From the NCBI GenBank assembly GCA_001465115.1, contig CP013614.1, positions 62,001 to 126,000 on the forward strand: a DNA stretch of 64,000 bases, in the 5' to 3' direction. Positions 38,272 to 47,369 of this stretch are shown here, piece after piece. How positions within the stretch are numbered: position 1 is the stretch's first letter; each line of letters starts with the position of its first letter. Below the pieces are notes generated by a model. The model had not been told where the DNA came from, searched no databases, and was given only the letters and a program-made list of their open reading frames with translations. The translations under genes and the position numbers were made by a program. The stretch is from Enterococcus silesiacus (lineage in GTDB: Bacteria > Bacillota > Bacilli > Lactobacillales > Enterococcaceae).

Positions 38272-39424
38272 TCTCTCTATAATAGAATGGTGTATACTCA
38301 TTTTCAAGATAAACAGCAGTGTACTTATGTGGCTGTTCCAGTATAAAACTTTCATAGATTGAGTCTACTCGACCGTTATTTCGTAAAACAGCAATACCAT
38401 GCCATGGCACAATGCTAGTAAATTGATTGACTAAATGAGGCGAATATTGGCCTTTTTTAGGATGAACGGTACCTCTGATTGCATTAGAAAATTTTGATTT
38501 AAGGAGAGTCATTTTTGTAATAGTCACTAGAAATACCATGTATTTGAAAGCAGTATACTCTGAGCGTGCAGTAACAGCTTGTCTCATTTGATCAACTTGA
38601 GCGAGGGTATCATCATCGCTATTATAGTATTTTGTGAATTTCATTGCAGCTGCATTGATAGGGGCAACATTGCTTCCCATTTTCATTGAGTGAATAAGTT
38701 CTTCTTTAAACGTATAAGTTGGATCGTTCCATTTAGATTCAATTTCTTTTTCGGCTTCTGAATAGATTAAATTGTATTCATCTATGCGTTCGTCTACTAA
38801 ATCTTGAATATCGACAAATTCGATTTTTGTTTCCATATCTAATTTTTTTGCGATTTTTTTTAAATCTCTTGGATACAGGCGAACAGATTCAGGGGTATAT
38901 CCATAGAATGGAGAGTACGCCCTACCATCAAGAATAATGATGAACTTTAATCCGTTATCATAGTATTTCTCGACATGTTCAGTAAGGAGAGCAAATCTAG
39001 TAAAGGAAGCCACTTCACCCAAGTCAGGTTCTGGTCTTGTTCGTTGTAACAAATTTAATGCTCTACCAGGATATGCTGGTAAGATAATCGGAATTGCTTT
39101 ATTGGCAATGATATTTTGTTCAATCGTATCAAGTATTTCATTTATGTTTTCTTTCAAGTTGTCATTTGGACCATTTCGATAAATGTCTAAATTTAGGATA
39201 TCAAAAATAGTTTTGGCTAATTCTGCCGTATCTTTTGGAAATGGGAAATCTAAAAAATGATGTTGTTCTCTTTGCTGAGACGACCAGGTGCTAAAATCAA
39301 ATTCAGATATAACTTCTGCTTTAATTGGTTGCCAGGTAAAAGTGCTGTCTATTAGTGGCTGAATATCAGAGGTTAATCGTGGGGTAGAGTAAGATACATA
39401 GTTAAATTCATTCGTTTCTGTCAT
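38264..39424 (-). CDS. Dit1/PvcA-family isonitrile synthase-like protein
   Basis: 386 aa. The family features of Dit1/PvcA (DIT1_PvcA, pyoverdine/dityrosine biosynthesis) are clear: LPAYPGR (115-121), PEPDLGE (131-137), DGRAYS (166-171), RGTVHP (317-322) and VPWHGIAVL (339-347). Characterised members turn the amino group of Tyr or Trp into an isonitrile using ribulose 5-phosphate (PvcA, IsnA); yeast Dit1 makes N-formyl-tyrosine. Its ATG overlaps the transporter stop by 4 bases, and an ATP-grasp gene overlaps its end. No PvcB-like oxygenase is seen nearby, so the carboxylate may be kept for ligation. Substrate and product are inferred. Confidence 0.88.
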   Translation of the reverse strand: MTETNEFNYVSYSTPRLTSDIQPLIDSTFTWQPIKAEVISEFDFSTWSSQQREQHHFLDFPFPKDTAELAKTIFDILNLDIYRNGPNDNLKENINEILDTIEQNIIANKAIPIILPAYPGRALNLLQRTRPEPDLGEVASFTRFALLTEHVEKYYDNGLKFIIILDGRAYSPFYGYTPESVRLYPRDLKKIAKKLDMETKIEFVDIQDLVDERIDEYNLIYSEAEKEIESKWNDPTYTFKEELIHSMKMGSNVAPINAAAMKFTKYYNSDDDTLAQVDQMRQAVTARSEYTAFKYMVFLVTITKMTLLKSKFSNAIRGTVHPKKGQYSPHLVNQFTSIVPWHGIAVLRNNGRVDSIYESFILEQPHKYTAVYLENEYTPFYYREND

Positions 39425-40629
39425 AAAACTTCTCCTTTTGATTTGAAATCATTTATTTTTATACCATATAGTAATACAAACAAAGATAAGCTTAGAGCAA
39501 TCAAGGATATTGCAAAGTAGTTTGCAAAAATATCAAGTAGTTTACTACTCAAATATACGCCAAGCAAGCCACTAAACTGATGGATTAACATATTTATGGA
39601 TAATAATTTTCCAGTCACAGCCGTTTTACTTTCTACAATTAGCAAGACAGCCAGCATGACAACACCAGAGTATGTGAGACCGAAAAGTAACACAAATAGT
39701 GAATATTTTATAATTGATATAACTGGTAATAATAAGAGTAAAAAGCTAATTGTGCGGCCAAGGAATAGCCACTGTAAAACAGCTATTCTTTTTTTTTGTT
39801 TATCAGAAATAATTCCTGAAAATAAGCCTCCAATAATAACAATAATCCCAAATAAAGACATCAAAATCCCTGTTTTATCAGTACTTATTTGATTATTTAT
39901 CATCATTGAAACTAGTTGAGTGTCAATGATGCCCATTGAGAATCCACAAACAAATACGGCACTAAAAGCATATTTAATTGATTTACTGTAATAGGCAGTT
40001 TTTATAGTTGTCTTCCAAGTACTAGGAGTGTTATTAGTTTTTGCAGTTTTTTGTTGATTGGGATTTCTCAATGTAATTAACACAATAGGGATAATAATAA
40101 GTAAGCAGATGGCAAGACTTCTGTAAGTTGTTTGCCAAGGCTGATTTTTTGATAGACGGGACCAAATAGGAGCTAAAACCGCTAAGCCTAAAGAGTTACA
40201 GTTATTTAAAAGTGCTAAAGCTAATCCTTTACTTTTTTCAAACCATTGAGAAATATAGTACTGTGTGGGGACCCCCCAAGACATTCCATAGCCCAATCCA
40301 CCAATTAATCCATAAACAATTACAAAAGATGGAGCTGTAACCAATTGGAATAAAGTAATTGCAGCAAGCAATATAATGATGTTGCCTAAAAGTAGTGATT
40401 TTCGTATACTGATTCGGTCAATCAACCATCCGGAGATTACGCCACCAATTCCAGAAGATACCATAAAAATACCAGAAGATAGAGCAATAGAAGTGACAGT
40501 TCCATTAAAATCTTTAGCTAGGTATGGTAAAAAAAATTGAAAAGAATTTCTTAAGGAATTGATCCCAACACCATATATACACAAAATTACCAACGTTATC
40601 CATGGGAAATAGTTTGTTATTTTACGCAT
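39421..40629 (-). CDS. MFS transporter of the isonitrile-type operon
   Basis: 402 aa with 12 hydrophobic helices and the MFS loop GWLIDRISIRKSL between helices 2 and 3. First gene of the three-gene operon, with AAGGAG 12-13 bases before the ATG. It is related in form to the oxalate/formate or monocarboxylate group of MFS carriers. By position it probably exports the small molecule made by the two downstream enzymes, or imports its precursor or metal complex. Confidence 0.85.
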   Translation of the reverse strand: MRKITNYFPWITLVILCIYGVGINSLRNSFQFFLPYLAKDFNGTVTSIALSSGIFMVSSGIGGVISGWLIDRISIRKSLLLGNIIILLAAITLFQLVTAPSFVIVYGLIGGLGYGMSWGVPTQYYISQWFEKSKGLALALLNNCNSLGLAVLAPIWSRLSKNQPWQTTYRSLAICLLIIIPIVLITLRNPNQQKTAKTNNTPSTWKTTIKTAYYSKSIKYAFSAVFVCGFSMGIIDTQLVSMMINNQISTDKTGILMSLFGIIVIIGGLFSGIISDKQKKRIAVLQWLFLGRTISFLLLLLPVISIIKYSLFVLLFGLTYSGVVMLAVLLIVESKTAVTGKLLSINMLIHQFSGLLGVYLSSKLLDIFANYFAISLIALSLSLFVLLYGIKINDFKSKGEVL

Positions 40630-41210
40630 TTTTCCAGCACGCTCCTTAAAAACGATGTGATTTAGATTGTTATTAGATTTGTATTAAGTGATAATTTGAT
40701 GAATTTAGTTTAATCTTTTGTATAAATGTATCAAAAAGTCTGAATTATTGCAATGCTTTTTTGAAATTGTAACAGAAGGATAGAAAATAAGTCCTGGATA
40801 TCAGTAAATATAATGCATATAGTAAGGAATTTTTAGTGTCTTTGGCCATTTAATCAGGTTGAAAGAAGAGACAATAGCAAAAAAGTTACTTCGTTGCTTT
40901 GCTTTTTAGAACAAAAAAAGCTTAGATACAACTCTATGAGTCACATCTAAGTCTCAATGAATCTGAATAAACGGTGGGAGCAGAAATAACAACTACACTT
41001 GCGCTTAGATCACTTCAAATTCTAAGTGCTAAAGTACTAAGAGTTGAAGGATTCGGAAGTAAGCTGAAATTGGTGTGAAACACAGCTAGGTACGAACTGA
41101 TGTAGAATAGTACCTACTTAGTTCTTGGAGTTAAATACTTCTTCCCTAACCTCTTCGAAGAGGTCTAAATTTTAGGAGTCATTTCATTCACTGTTCTTCT
41201 TTTCCAGTTG
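40630..41210. other. 581-bp non-coding region between the LysR gene and the MFS gene
   Basis: No gene is seen. It contains the minus-strand terminator at 40912-40954, a hairpin CTTCAA-TTCT-AGT / ACT-AGA-TTGAAG (41008-41050), a perfect palindrome ACCTCTTCGAAGAGGT (41148-41163) and very AT-rich sequence from 40660 to 40910 where the operon promoter should lie. A minus-strand TTGATA near 40730 could be a -35 but no convincing -10 pairs with it. Confidence 0.5.
40912..40954 (-). terminator. Terminator between the LysR gene and the MFS operon
   Basis: Minus-strand stem CTTAGAT-GACTC / GAGTT-ATCTAAG followed by CTTTTTTT. It suggests the MFS-Dit1-ATP-grasp operon is transcribed from its own promoter, separately from the LysR gene. 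Confidence 0.75.
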
Positions 41211-42137
41211 TTATTCTGTATAAATCGTAAATCCATAATCAACGATATGTTCCTTTAAATAACGTAAGTACTCTTCACCCATCGGAGATAGAGACATTTG
41301 ACTAGGATGAATCCAGCCTAGCTCCATAGTTTCATCCACCTCTAAAGGTAAAGCTACAATGTTCTCGTCATTCAGTTCACGACTTAAAACGCCAGAACTG
41401 ATCGTATAACCGTCAAGACCGATCAAAAAATTGAATAACGTTGCTCGATCACTGACACGAATACTTTTTTTATGATATAGAGTACTTAATATCTCTTCTG
41501 AAAAGTGAAAGGAATTAAATTGACCTTGTTCAAATGATAGATAAGGAAAGTTTTCTAAATCTGCTAGTGTTACGGATGTTTTCCCAACTAAAGGGTTTTT
41601 TTTACTGACAAAAACATGTGGTTGCGCTGTAAATAAGGGGTGGAAAACGAGTTGTTTTTCTTTTAGTAATTTACGAATTACTTTTTCATTAAATGTGTTC
41701 AAATATAAAATTCCTAACTCACTTTGAAATGTACTGACATCTTCAATAATATTGTTTGTTTGGGTTTCACGAAAGGTAAATTCATATTCATTTTGTTCGT
41801 AAGATTTAATCAATTGAACAAAGGCATGGACCGCAAAAGCATAATGCTGTGCAGAAACAGAAAACAACCTCCGACGAGTTTGGACGCCTTTGTATTTTTC
41901 AGCCATTAAATCGACCTGCTCTAAAATCTGGCGGGCATAGGATAAAAATTCCGTCCCTTCAGTCGTTAAAACCATGCCTTTTTGAGTTCGCCGAAAAATC
42001 TTAATACCCATTTCTTGCTCGAGTTCTTTAACTGCATTTGAGAGACTTGGCTGAGTAATAAAAAGATGTTTTGCTGCAACATTGATAGAACCAAATTCAA
42101 CAATTTTTACGATATAATCCAGCTGTTTGATCTGCAT
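41211..42137 (-). CDS. LysR-family transcriptional regulator
   Basis: 308 aa from ATG 42137, which follows AAGGAGGATTTT. The N-terminal winged helix is typical (MQIKQLDYIVKIVEFGSIN, then ITQPSLSNAVKELEQEMG), and the rest is a periplasmic-binding-like effector domain. The frame is open upstream to 42227, but only because it reads through a repeat element. It is the nearest regulator to the MFS-Dit1-ATP-grasp operon and points the same way; a regulatory link is possible but unproved. Confidence 0.85.
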   Translation of the reverse strand: MQIKQLDYIVKIVEFGSINVAAKHLFITQPSLSNAVKELEQEMGIKIFRRTQKGMVLTTEGTEFLSYARQILEQVDLMAEKYKGVQTRRRLFSVSAQHYAFAVHAFVQLIKSYEQNEYEFTFRETQTNNIIEDVSTFQSELGILYLNTFNEKVIRKLLKEKQLVFHPLFTAQPHVFVSKKNPLVGKTSVTLADLENFPYLSFEQGQFNSFHFSEEILSTLYHKKSIRVSDRATLFNFLIGLDGYTISSGVLSRELNDENIVALPLEVDETMELGWIHPSQMSLSPMGEEYLRYLKEHIVDYGFTIYTE

Positions 42138-42156
42138 AATAAAATCCTCCTTACTA

Positions 42157-42276
42157 TTAAAAGCGTAACGGGCTCGCTTAGTCTCGACAGAAAAATAGGG
42201 GAAATTAACTGTGATGTTCTTTATCACATTTAATTTTCATCTTTTTTCCGAGAGATTAGCCCGTGAAGCTAGATAA
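42157..42276 (+). repeat. Dispersed palindromic repeat, copy A
   Basis: About 120 bp beginning AAAAGCGTAACGGGCTCG and ending TTAGCCCGTGAAGCTAGA; the ends are inverted repeats (AGC..CGGGCT / AGCCCG..GCT). A central part contains CGACAGAAAAATAGGG and an inner hairpin GTGATG / TATCAC. Same family as the copies at 42322, 47370, 47492 and 61337. Lies just upstream of the LysR gene. Confidence 0.75.
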
Positions 42277-42321
42277 GATATGGTAGCAACGTTTGTTCAT
42301 TTCATTCATAGGGCTTCAAAG

Positions 42322-42411
42322 TAAAAGAGCAAAAGGCTCGCTTAGTCTCAACAGAAAAATAGGGAAATTAGTGGTGAAGCCTTTATTACCTCATGCTTAA
42401 TGTATCTTTTT
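42322..42411 (+). repeat. Dispersed palindromic repeat, copy B (3' end missing)
   Basis: Starts AAAAGAGCAAAAGGCTCGCT, keeps the core CAACAGAAAAATAGGG and the middle hairpin, but lacks the AGCCCGTGAAGCT end. Apparently a truncated or decayed copy, lying 45 bases after copy A. Confidence 0.65.
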
Positions 42412-42469
42412 AACGTTAGTCAATTATTTCTAACTGAAGTATAGCACATATCTTTTTTTTGCTTAAATA

Positions 42470-42508
42470 AAAATACTATGGAAAACGTGGATTGTTCTCC
42501 ATAGTATA
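42470..42508 (-). terminator. Terminator after the DeoR-family regulator
   Basis: Minus-strand stem ATACTATGGAGAAC / GTTTTCCATAGTAT followed by TTTTATTT. Confidence 0.8.
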
Positions 42509-42583
42509 CTCTAAATTTTTTAGTTAAGAAGTAACGTTTTTTTGAGACTTAAATTCTATCGTCGAATTATTGAGATACAACGA

Positions 42584-43351
42584 TTAGATTTCGACTTGGA
42601 TTACCTGTACGCCTTGTTTTTCGATTTCTCGAATCACTTCTGGTGAAGCGAATGTATCAGTAATCAAGTAATTGATATCTTTAATATTTCCGCTTGTAAA
42701 ATTAGATGAAAAACCGATTTTACGGTAATCTGCGACGACGATCACTAAACCATTGGTTCGTTCGATGATCAGTGAATTGATTTTAGATTCATGTAAGACA
42801 GGTGTTGTAATACCATTTTCAATGCTTAGACCAGAGCAACCGATAATAGAAATATCCGAAGACATTTTTGAGAATGAATCAATTGCAATATCACCAACTA
42901 AAGCTTCTTTTGGAAAACGAATTTCACCGCCAGATAAAATAACCGTAGAATTAGGATTATGATCAAGATTGGCAACTTTTACATTATTAGTAACGATCGT
43001 AACACGCTTATCTTCTAAGTTTTTTAAAGAAGATAGGGCTGTTGAACCAGTGTTAATAAATAACGTATTTCCATCTTTGACAAATTCTGCGGCCTTTTTA
43101 GCAATCGCATTTTTCAAAACTTCAATCTCTTCATTGTAATCTTCTGTTCCAATTTTTTGGACGATTTGCGCTTTTCCATGCGTTCGTTGAACTAAACCCA
43201 TTTTTTCTAATGCGACCAGATCACGTCGGACGGTTATTTCTGAAACCGTTAGTTCATGACTGATCTCTTTTACTAATAAACTCGTTTCACTCTTTAATAG
43301 TTCAAGCAATTTATCTCGTCGATCTTTGATTGTTTTGTGTGAGCTTTTCAT
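42584..43351 (-). CDS. DeoR-family transcriptional regulator (probable ula repressor)
   Basis: 255 aa. The N-terminal DeoR helix-turn-helix (ISHELTVSEITVRRDLVALEKMGLVQRTHGKA) is followed by a sugar-phosphate sensor domain with NTGSTALS and the INYLITD ending. GGGAGG precedes the ATG. It is divergent from the ascorbate operon, with one gene between, and DeoR-type UlaR controls ula genes in E. coli, so it is the likely repressor of the operon to the right. Effector probably a phosphorylated ascorbate product. Confidence 0.87.
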   Translation of the reverse strand: MKSSHKTIKDRRDKLLELLKSETSLLVKEISHELTVSEITVRRDLVALEKMGLVQRTHGKAQIVQKIGTEDYNEEIEVLKNAIAKKAAEFVKDGNTLFINTGSTALSSLKNLEDKRVTIVTNNVKVANLDHNPNSTVILSGGEIRFPKEALVGDIAIDSFSKMSSDISIIGCSGLSIENGITTPVLHESKINSLIIERTNGLVIVVADYRKIGFSSNFTSGNIKDINYLITDTFASPEVIREIEKQGVQVIQVEI

Positions 43352-43371
43352 TTAAATTCCTCCCTTCTGCG

Positions 43372-44136
43372 TTAACTCATTTGAGCCACTGCAAGTGTAT
43401 TCCCTAAGCTTTTTGCCTCTTTTAGTATACGACGGCCCTCAGATGTTTCATTGAGTTTTAGTAAACAGTGTGCTTTTAAGTATAAAATATACGTCAGCTC
43501 ACGATTATTCAACCGCTTTTTATCGATTAAATCTAATTCACTTAAACATTTCTTATTTCTATTTTGGTGGAAATAGTTCATTCCTGCAATTTCATGCCAT
43601 GAGAATAATCCATTCATTTGCTTTTTCTTAACATTTTTCAATTTAAATAGACTTTTTAAACAAGTTGCTAACTTTTCTTCATCTTTTAAAAAAGAATAGC
43701 AATACATTTGCGTATGATAATAAATGAAGAGGTAATCCAATGTAGAGCGAAAAAACGATTGATTCTTATGTAAATGAGCCAAGCAACATTCATAATTTCC
43801 TTCGTCTAACAAAAGCAAGCTATCAAAAATAATAATAGACTGTTTAAAGCCATTAAACAAATCTTTTTTCTGCAAAAGTTCTTTTAGCGCAATTGCTTTT
43901 TCTAAATCGCATTCAACTGTCAATGCATAAATCATTTTCTCATAAATGTTCTTTAAATACTCAAAAAGTAACACAATACTGAGCACAAGACCTCCTAGGC
44001 CACCAAAAATCAGCTTTGCTCCTAATTCTTGAGAACTAGTAACTAGATAATAGATATAAACGGCAAACAGTAAATAAACGATCCATAAAAAAACTTTTTT
44101 TCCCAAGTAAATACTTTTCCACACTAAAGTTTTCAA
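43372..44136 (-). CDS. Hypothetical membrane protein with TPR-like C-terminal part
   Basis: 254 aa. Two membrane helices (about residues 12-30 and 40-60) lead to a helical cytosolic part with Leu/Ala-rich pairs of helices (for example KALLQKKDLFNGFKQSI and the ending EGRRILKEAKSLGNTLA) like TPR repeats. The DeoR gene follows after only 20 bases, so the two are probably co-transcribed, divergent from ula. Function unknown; a membrane partner of the ascorbate system is possible. Confidence 0.6.
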   Translation of the reverse strand: MKTLVWKSIYLGKKVFLWIVYLLFAVYIYYLVTSSQELGAKLIFGGLGGLVLSIVLLFEYLKNIYEKMIYALTVECDLEKAIALKELLQKKDLFNGFKQSIIIFDSLLLLDEGNYECCLAHLHKNQSFFRSTLDYLFIYYHTQMYCYSFLKDEEKLATCLKSLFKLKNVKKKQMNGLFSWHEIAGMNYFHQNRNKKCLSELDLIDKKRLNNRELTYILYLKAHCLLKLNETSEGRRILKEAKSLGNTLAVAQMS

Positions 44137-44224
44137 TTTTCTTCACCTCATCGAAACTATATCATAAAAAAAAGAATATGAACATAAAAAAAGATATTAT
44201 GATCTTTAATATATTTTATTTCAC

Positions 44225-44257
44225 TTAAACGTTCTTAAAAGTAGTTAAACGATCTTA
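44225..44257. promoter_or_regulatory. Tandem operator-like direct repeats before ulaG
   Basis: TTAAACGTTCTTA (44225-44237) and TTAAACGATCTTA (44245-44257), start to start 20 bases, so both lie on the same helix face. A weaker AAACG follows at 44270. They lie directly upstream of the ulaG promoter and are likely binding sites for the neighbouring DeoR protein. Confidence 0.55.
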
Positions 44258-44265
44258 TAAATTGA

Positions 44266-44293
44266 TTGAAAACGGTTAAAAATATTGTAGAAT
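44266..44293 (+). promoter_or_regulatory. Promoter of the ula operon
   Basis: TTGAAA, 16-base spacer, TAGAAT, 40 bases before the ulaG ATG. Confidence 0.6.
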
Positions 44294-44333
44294 GAAAAGT
44301 GTAATCGAGATTGAGATAATATGGAGGGATCAT

Positions 44334-45398
44334 ATGGCAACAATTCATGATGTAACAAAAGAAAGCTGGATTTTAAGTACCTTTCCTGAATGGGGGACGT
44401 ATTTAAATGAAGAAATTGAGCAAGAAGAAGTCCAAGCAGGAACTGTTTCTATGTGGTGGTTAGGCTGCACTGGCATTTGGCTGAAGTCACATGAAGGAAC
44501 CAATATCTTATGTGACTTATGGTGTGGAACGGGCAAAAGAAGTCATGGTAACGGTAAGATGAAAAAAGGACATCAAATGATGCGAATGAGTGGTTGCGAG
44601 AATATGCAGCCCAATCTTAGGACACAGCCTTTTGTGATCGATCCATTTGCAATCAAAGATGTCGATGCGTTAGTCGTAACACATATTCATTCGGATCATC
44701 TAGATATCAACACTGCAGCAGCAGTCCATCAAAATTGCCCGAATGCACGTTTTATTGGACCAAAAGAAGTTGTTAATACTTGGTTGAAATGGGGGATTCC
44801 AAAAGAAAAAACAACAATTGTTAAACCTGGTGACCGTGTGTCGATCAAGGATGTGGATATCGTTGCGTTAGAAGCATTTGATAGAACCGCATTAATAACT
44901 TGTGAAGATCCTGAGGTGACGCTAAAGGGAAAAATCCCTCAAAATATGGATGAAATCGCTGTTAATTACTTGTTTGAAACAAGCGGTGGCAATATTTATC
45001 ATGCTGGTGATTCTCATTATTCTAATCTGTTTGCCAAACATGGGAATGAACACAAAATCGATGTGTGTCTAGGTGCTTATGGTGAAAATCCACGAGGCAT
45101 CACAGATAAAGTAACCTCAGTTGATATGTTGCGAATGGCTGAATCATTGAATGCCAATGTGGTCATCCCAGTTCATTATGATATCTGGGCTAACTTTATG
45201 GCAGATCCTAAAGAGATTACTGAAATTTGGAATTTCAAAAAAGACCGTTTGAATTATCAATTTAAACCATTTATTTGGCAAGTTGGCGGGAAATTTACGT
45301 ATCCAAATGATAAAGACAAGCTTGAGTTCAATTTCTATCGTGGATTTGATGATGTTTTTACAGTAGATAATGATACGCCGTTCCCATCATTTTTATAA
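44334..45398 (+). CDS. ulaG: L-ascorbate-6-phosphate lactonase
   Basis: 354 aa, the same length as E. coli UlaG. Metallo-beta-lactamase fold with HIHSDHLD metal site, HAGDSHYSN and [12 protein letters not shown]. It opens the lactone ring of imported ascorbate 6-phosphate. ATG 44334 follows GGAGGGATC; the frame open from 44292 overlaps the promoter. First gene of the operon. Confidence 0.94.
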   Translation: MATIHDVTKESWILSTFPEWGTYLNEEIEQEEVQAGTVSMWWLGCTGIWLKSHEGTNILCDLWCGTGKRSHGNGKMKKGHQMMRMSGCENMQPNLRTQPFVIDPFAIKDVDALVVTHIHSDHLDINTAAAVHQNCPNARFIGPKEVVNTWLKWGIPKEKTTIVKPGDRVSIKDVDIVALEAFDRTALITCEDPEVTLKGKIPQNMDEIAVNYLFETSGGNIYHAGDSHYSNLFAKHGNEHKIDVCLGAYGENPRGITDKVTSVDMLRMAESLNANVVIPVHYDIWANFMADPKEITEIWNFKKDRLNYQFKPFIWQVGGKFTYPNDKDKLEFNFYRGFDDVFTVDNDTPFPSFL

Positions 45399-45413
45399 GA
45401 AAGGAGCAAGTGA

Positions 45414-45872
45414 ATGCTAAAGTATTTTTATAATAATGAGTTGATTCGATTTTGCGATGAAACTCCTGATAATTGGGAGGATGCTGTGATTCTTAGTTGC
45501 CAGACCTTACTGGAAAGAAACATTATTACGCAACAATATATCGATGAAATCGTGGAATGTGTTCAAAAATATGGCCCTTATATCGTGATTGTTCCAGGAG
45601 TTGCTATGCCGCATTCTTCAGAAGAGAGTCAAGGAGTTTTAGGGACAGCAATTTCTTTTACAAAAATGAGTCAAGATGTCGTTTTTGAAGAGGGCAATGA
45701 TGAAAAAAATGCTCGTCTATTTTTTACGTTGGCTGCCAAGAATAGTGAAGAACATGTTGAGAATATTTCAAAACTATCAGAAATGTTGATGACTGACGGG
45801 TTGATCGAAGCCTTGATGACAGTAGATACGATGGAGGATTACCGAAACGTAATGACGACTTTTGATCTATAG
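45414..45872 (+). CDS. ulaC: PTS ascorbate-type EIIA component
   Basis: 152 aa of the mannitol/fructose-like EIIA family. The phosphorylated His is in GVAMPHSSEE (about residue 67). It passes phosphate from HPr to EIIB for ascorbate uptake. Lies 15 bases after ulaG with AGAAAGGAGC as ribosome site. Confidence 0.88.
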   Translation: MLKYFYNNELIRFCDETPDNWEDAVILSCQTLLERNIITQQYIDEIVECVQKYGPYIVIVPGVAMPHSSEESQGVLGTAISFTKMSQDVVFEEGNDEKNARLFFTLAAKNSEEHVENISKLSEMLMTDGLIEALMTVDTMEDYRNVMTTFDL

Positions 45873-45887
45873 AAAGAAGGGGAGTAA

Positions 45888-47366
45888 ATGACACAAGTAT
45901 TAGATTTTCTGCTGGGGATCTGGGATTATTTTGCGGCGAATATTTTGACACAGCCTGCTTTTTTAATTGGTTTTATCGTTCTGTTGGGGTATGTCTTACT
46001 TAAAAAGCCGTTATATGAGAGTATTGCTGGTTTTTTAAAAGCAACTGTTGGTTACCTGATTTTGACGGTTGGATCTGGTGGGTTAGTTAATAACTTTCGG
46101 CCAATTCTGGTTGGTTTAAAAGAACGTTTTGACTTGGATGCAATGGTGATTGACCCTTATTTTGGACAGAATGCGGTAACTGCCGGGATCGAAGAAACAT
46201 TTGGACGAACGTTCAGTGATACGATGATTTTATTATTGATTGCTTTTGTTATGAATATTTTATTGGTTCGCTTTAAAAAATATACGAAGCTACGTGCCGT
46301 TTTTACGACTGGAAATGTTCAAATCCAACAAGCTGCAACAGCATTTTGGATCTTGTTATTTTGCTTTCCTGATCTAGGACAAATTCAAATATTATTGATC
46401 ATGGGACTTATTTTAGGTTGTTATTGGGCAGTTGGGTCGAATCTAACTGTTGATATTACACAAGACTTAACGGAAGGAGCTGGTTTTGCGATCGCTCACC
46501 AACAAATGTTTGGTGTTTATATATTTGCTCGATTAGCCGAAAAAATGAAAAAGGATAAGAATAATCGAAAACTCGAAGATGTCCAACTACCTGGCTTCTT
46601 ATCGATTTTTAATGAAAATATGGTCGCAACATCCATTTTAATGCTCTTTTTCTTTGGCATTATTTTAGTGGTATTAGGACCAGCTTACTTGATCGAGGCA
46701 GGCTTTATGGTTGAAGGACAAAGTTTCTTTTTCTATATCTTACAGACAGCTTTATATTTTGCTGTTTATCTAGCAATTTTACAGTTAGGTGTCCGCACAT
46801 TCGTTTCAGAATTGACGGAATCTTTCCAAGGAATTTCTAATACATTATTGCCAGGAGCAGTACCTGGAATTGATGTTGCGGCAACCTTTGGCTTTGGCTC
46901 ACCTAATGCTGTAACGATTGGCTTCTTGTTTGGAGCTTTAGGCCAATTTATAACGATCGGTTTGTTGATTTTATTCAAATCTCCAGTGATCGTCATAGCA
47001 GGGTTTATTCCGTTATTCTTTGATAACGCTGTGATTGCTGTTTATGCGAATAATCGTGGTGGTTTTAAGGCTGCGTGTATTTTCCCATTTATTTCTGGTG
47101 TAATTCAAGTGTTGGGATCGGCTTTAATAGCAGCCTTTATCGGTCTATCTCAATACGGCGGTTACATTGGTATGTTTGATTGGGCAACCGTTTGGCCGAT
47201 TATGACGATAATGATGAAATATCTTGGGTATATTGGTGTTGGGTTAGTGGTCATTTTGCTGCTAGCGATCCCGCAATTCCAATATCGAGCAAATCCAGAA
47301 GGCTATTTCTTAATTGCTGAAGATTATGATGAGTATGTCAAAAAAATGGCGGCAAAAAAAGCTTAG
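45888..47366 (+). CDS. ulaA: PTS L-ascorbate EIIC component
   Basis: 492 aa integral membrane protein with 10-11 helices and the UlaA/SgaT features TVGSGGLVNNFRPI, GIEETFGRTF and PGAVPGIDVAATFGFGSPNAVTIGF. It is the transport channel of the ascorbate PTS and phosphorylates its cargo on entry. It is a little longer than E. coli UlaA (465 aa). A 263-bp gap holding a tandem repeat separates it from the EIIB gene. Confidence 0.93.
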   Translation: MTQVLDFLLGIWDYFAANILTQPAFLIGFIVLLGYVLLKKPLYESIAGFLKATVGYLILTVGSGGLVNNFRPILVGLKERFDLDAMVIDPYFGQNAVTAGIEETFGRTFSDTMILLLIAFVMNILLVRFKKYTKLRAVFTTGNVQIQQAATAFWILLFCFPDLGQIQILLIMGLILGCYWAVGSNLTVDITQDLTEGAGFAIAHQQMFGVYIFARLAEKMKKDKNNRKLEDVQLPGFLSIFNENMVATSILMLFFFGIILVVLGPAYLIEAGFMVEGQSFFFYILQTALYFAVYLAILQLGVRTFVSELTESFQGISNTLLPGAVPGIDVAATFGFGSPNAVTIGFLFGALGQFITIGLLILFKSPVIVIAGFIPLFFDNAVIAVYANNRGGFKAACIFPFISGVIQVLGSALIAAFIGLSQYGGYIGMFDWATVWPIMTIMMKYLGYIGVGLVVILLLAIPQFQYRANPEGYFLIAEDYDEYVKKMAAKKA

Positions 47367-47369
47367 TTA

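Noticed and set aside
38272..38355. 28-residue N-terminal extension of the ATP-grasp ligase
   Set aside because: It would overlap the Dit1-like gene deeply; the ATG that overlaps its stop is the usual coupled start.
37087..40629. Genomic island or recently inserted element around the isonitrile-type operon
   Set aside because: The operon looks AT-rich, but no integrase, transposase, tRNA end or flanking direct repeat was found, so an insertion event cannot be supported from this window.
42138..42227. N-terminal extension of the LysR protein by 30 residues
   Set aside because: It reads through repeat copy A, and the conserved domain starts at 42137 with a strong AAGGAGG site.
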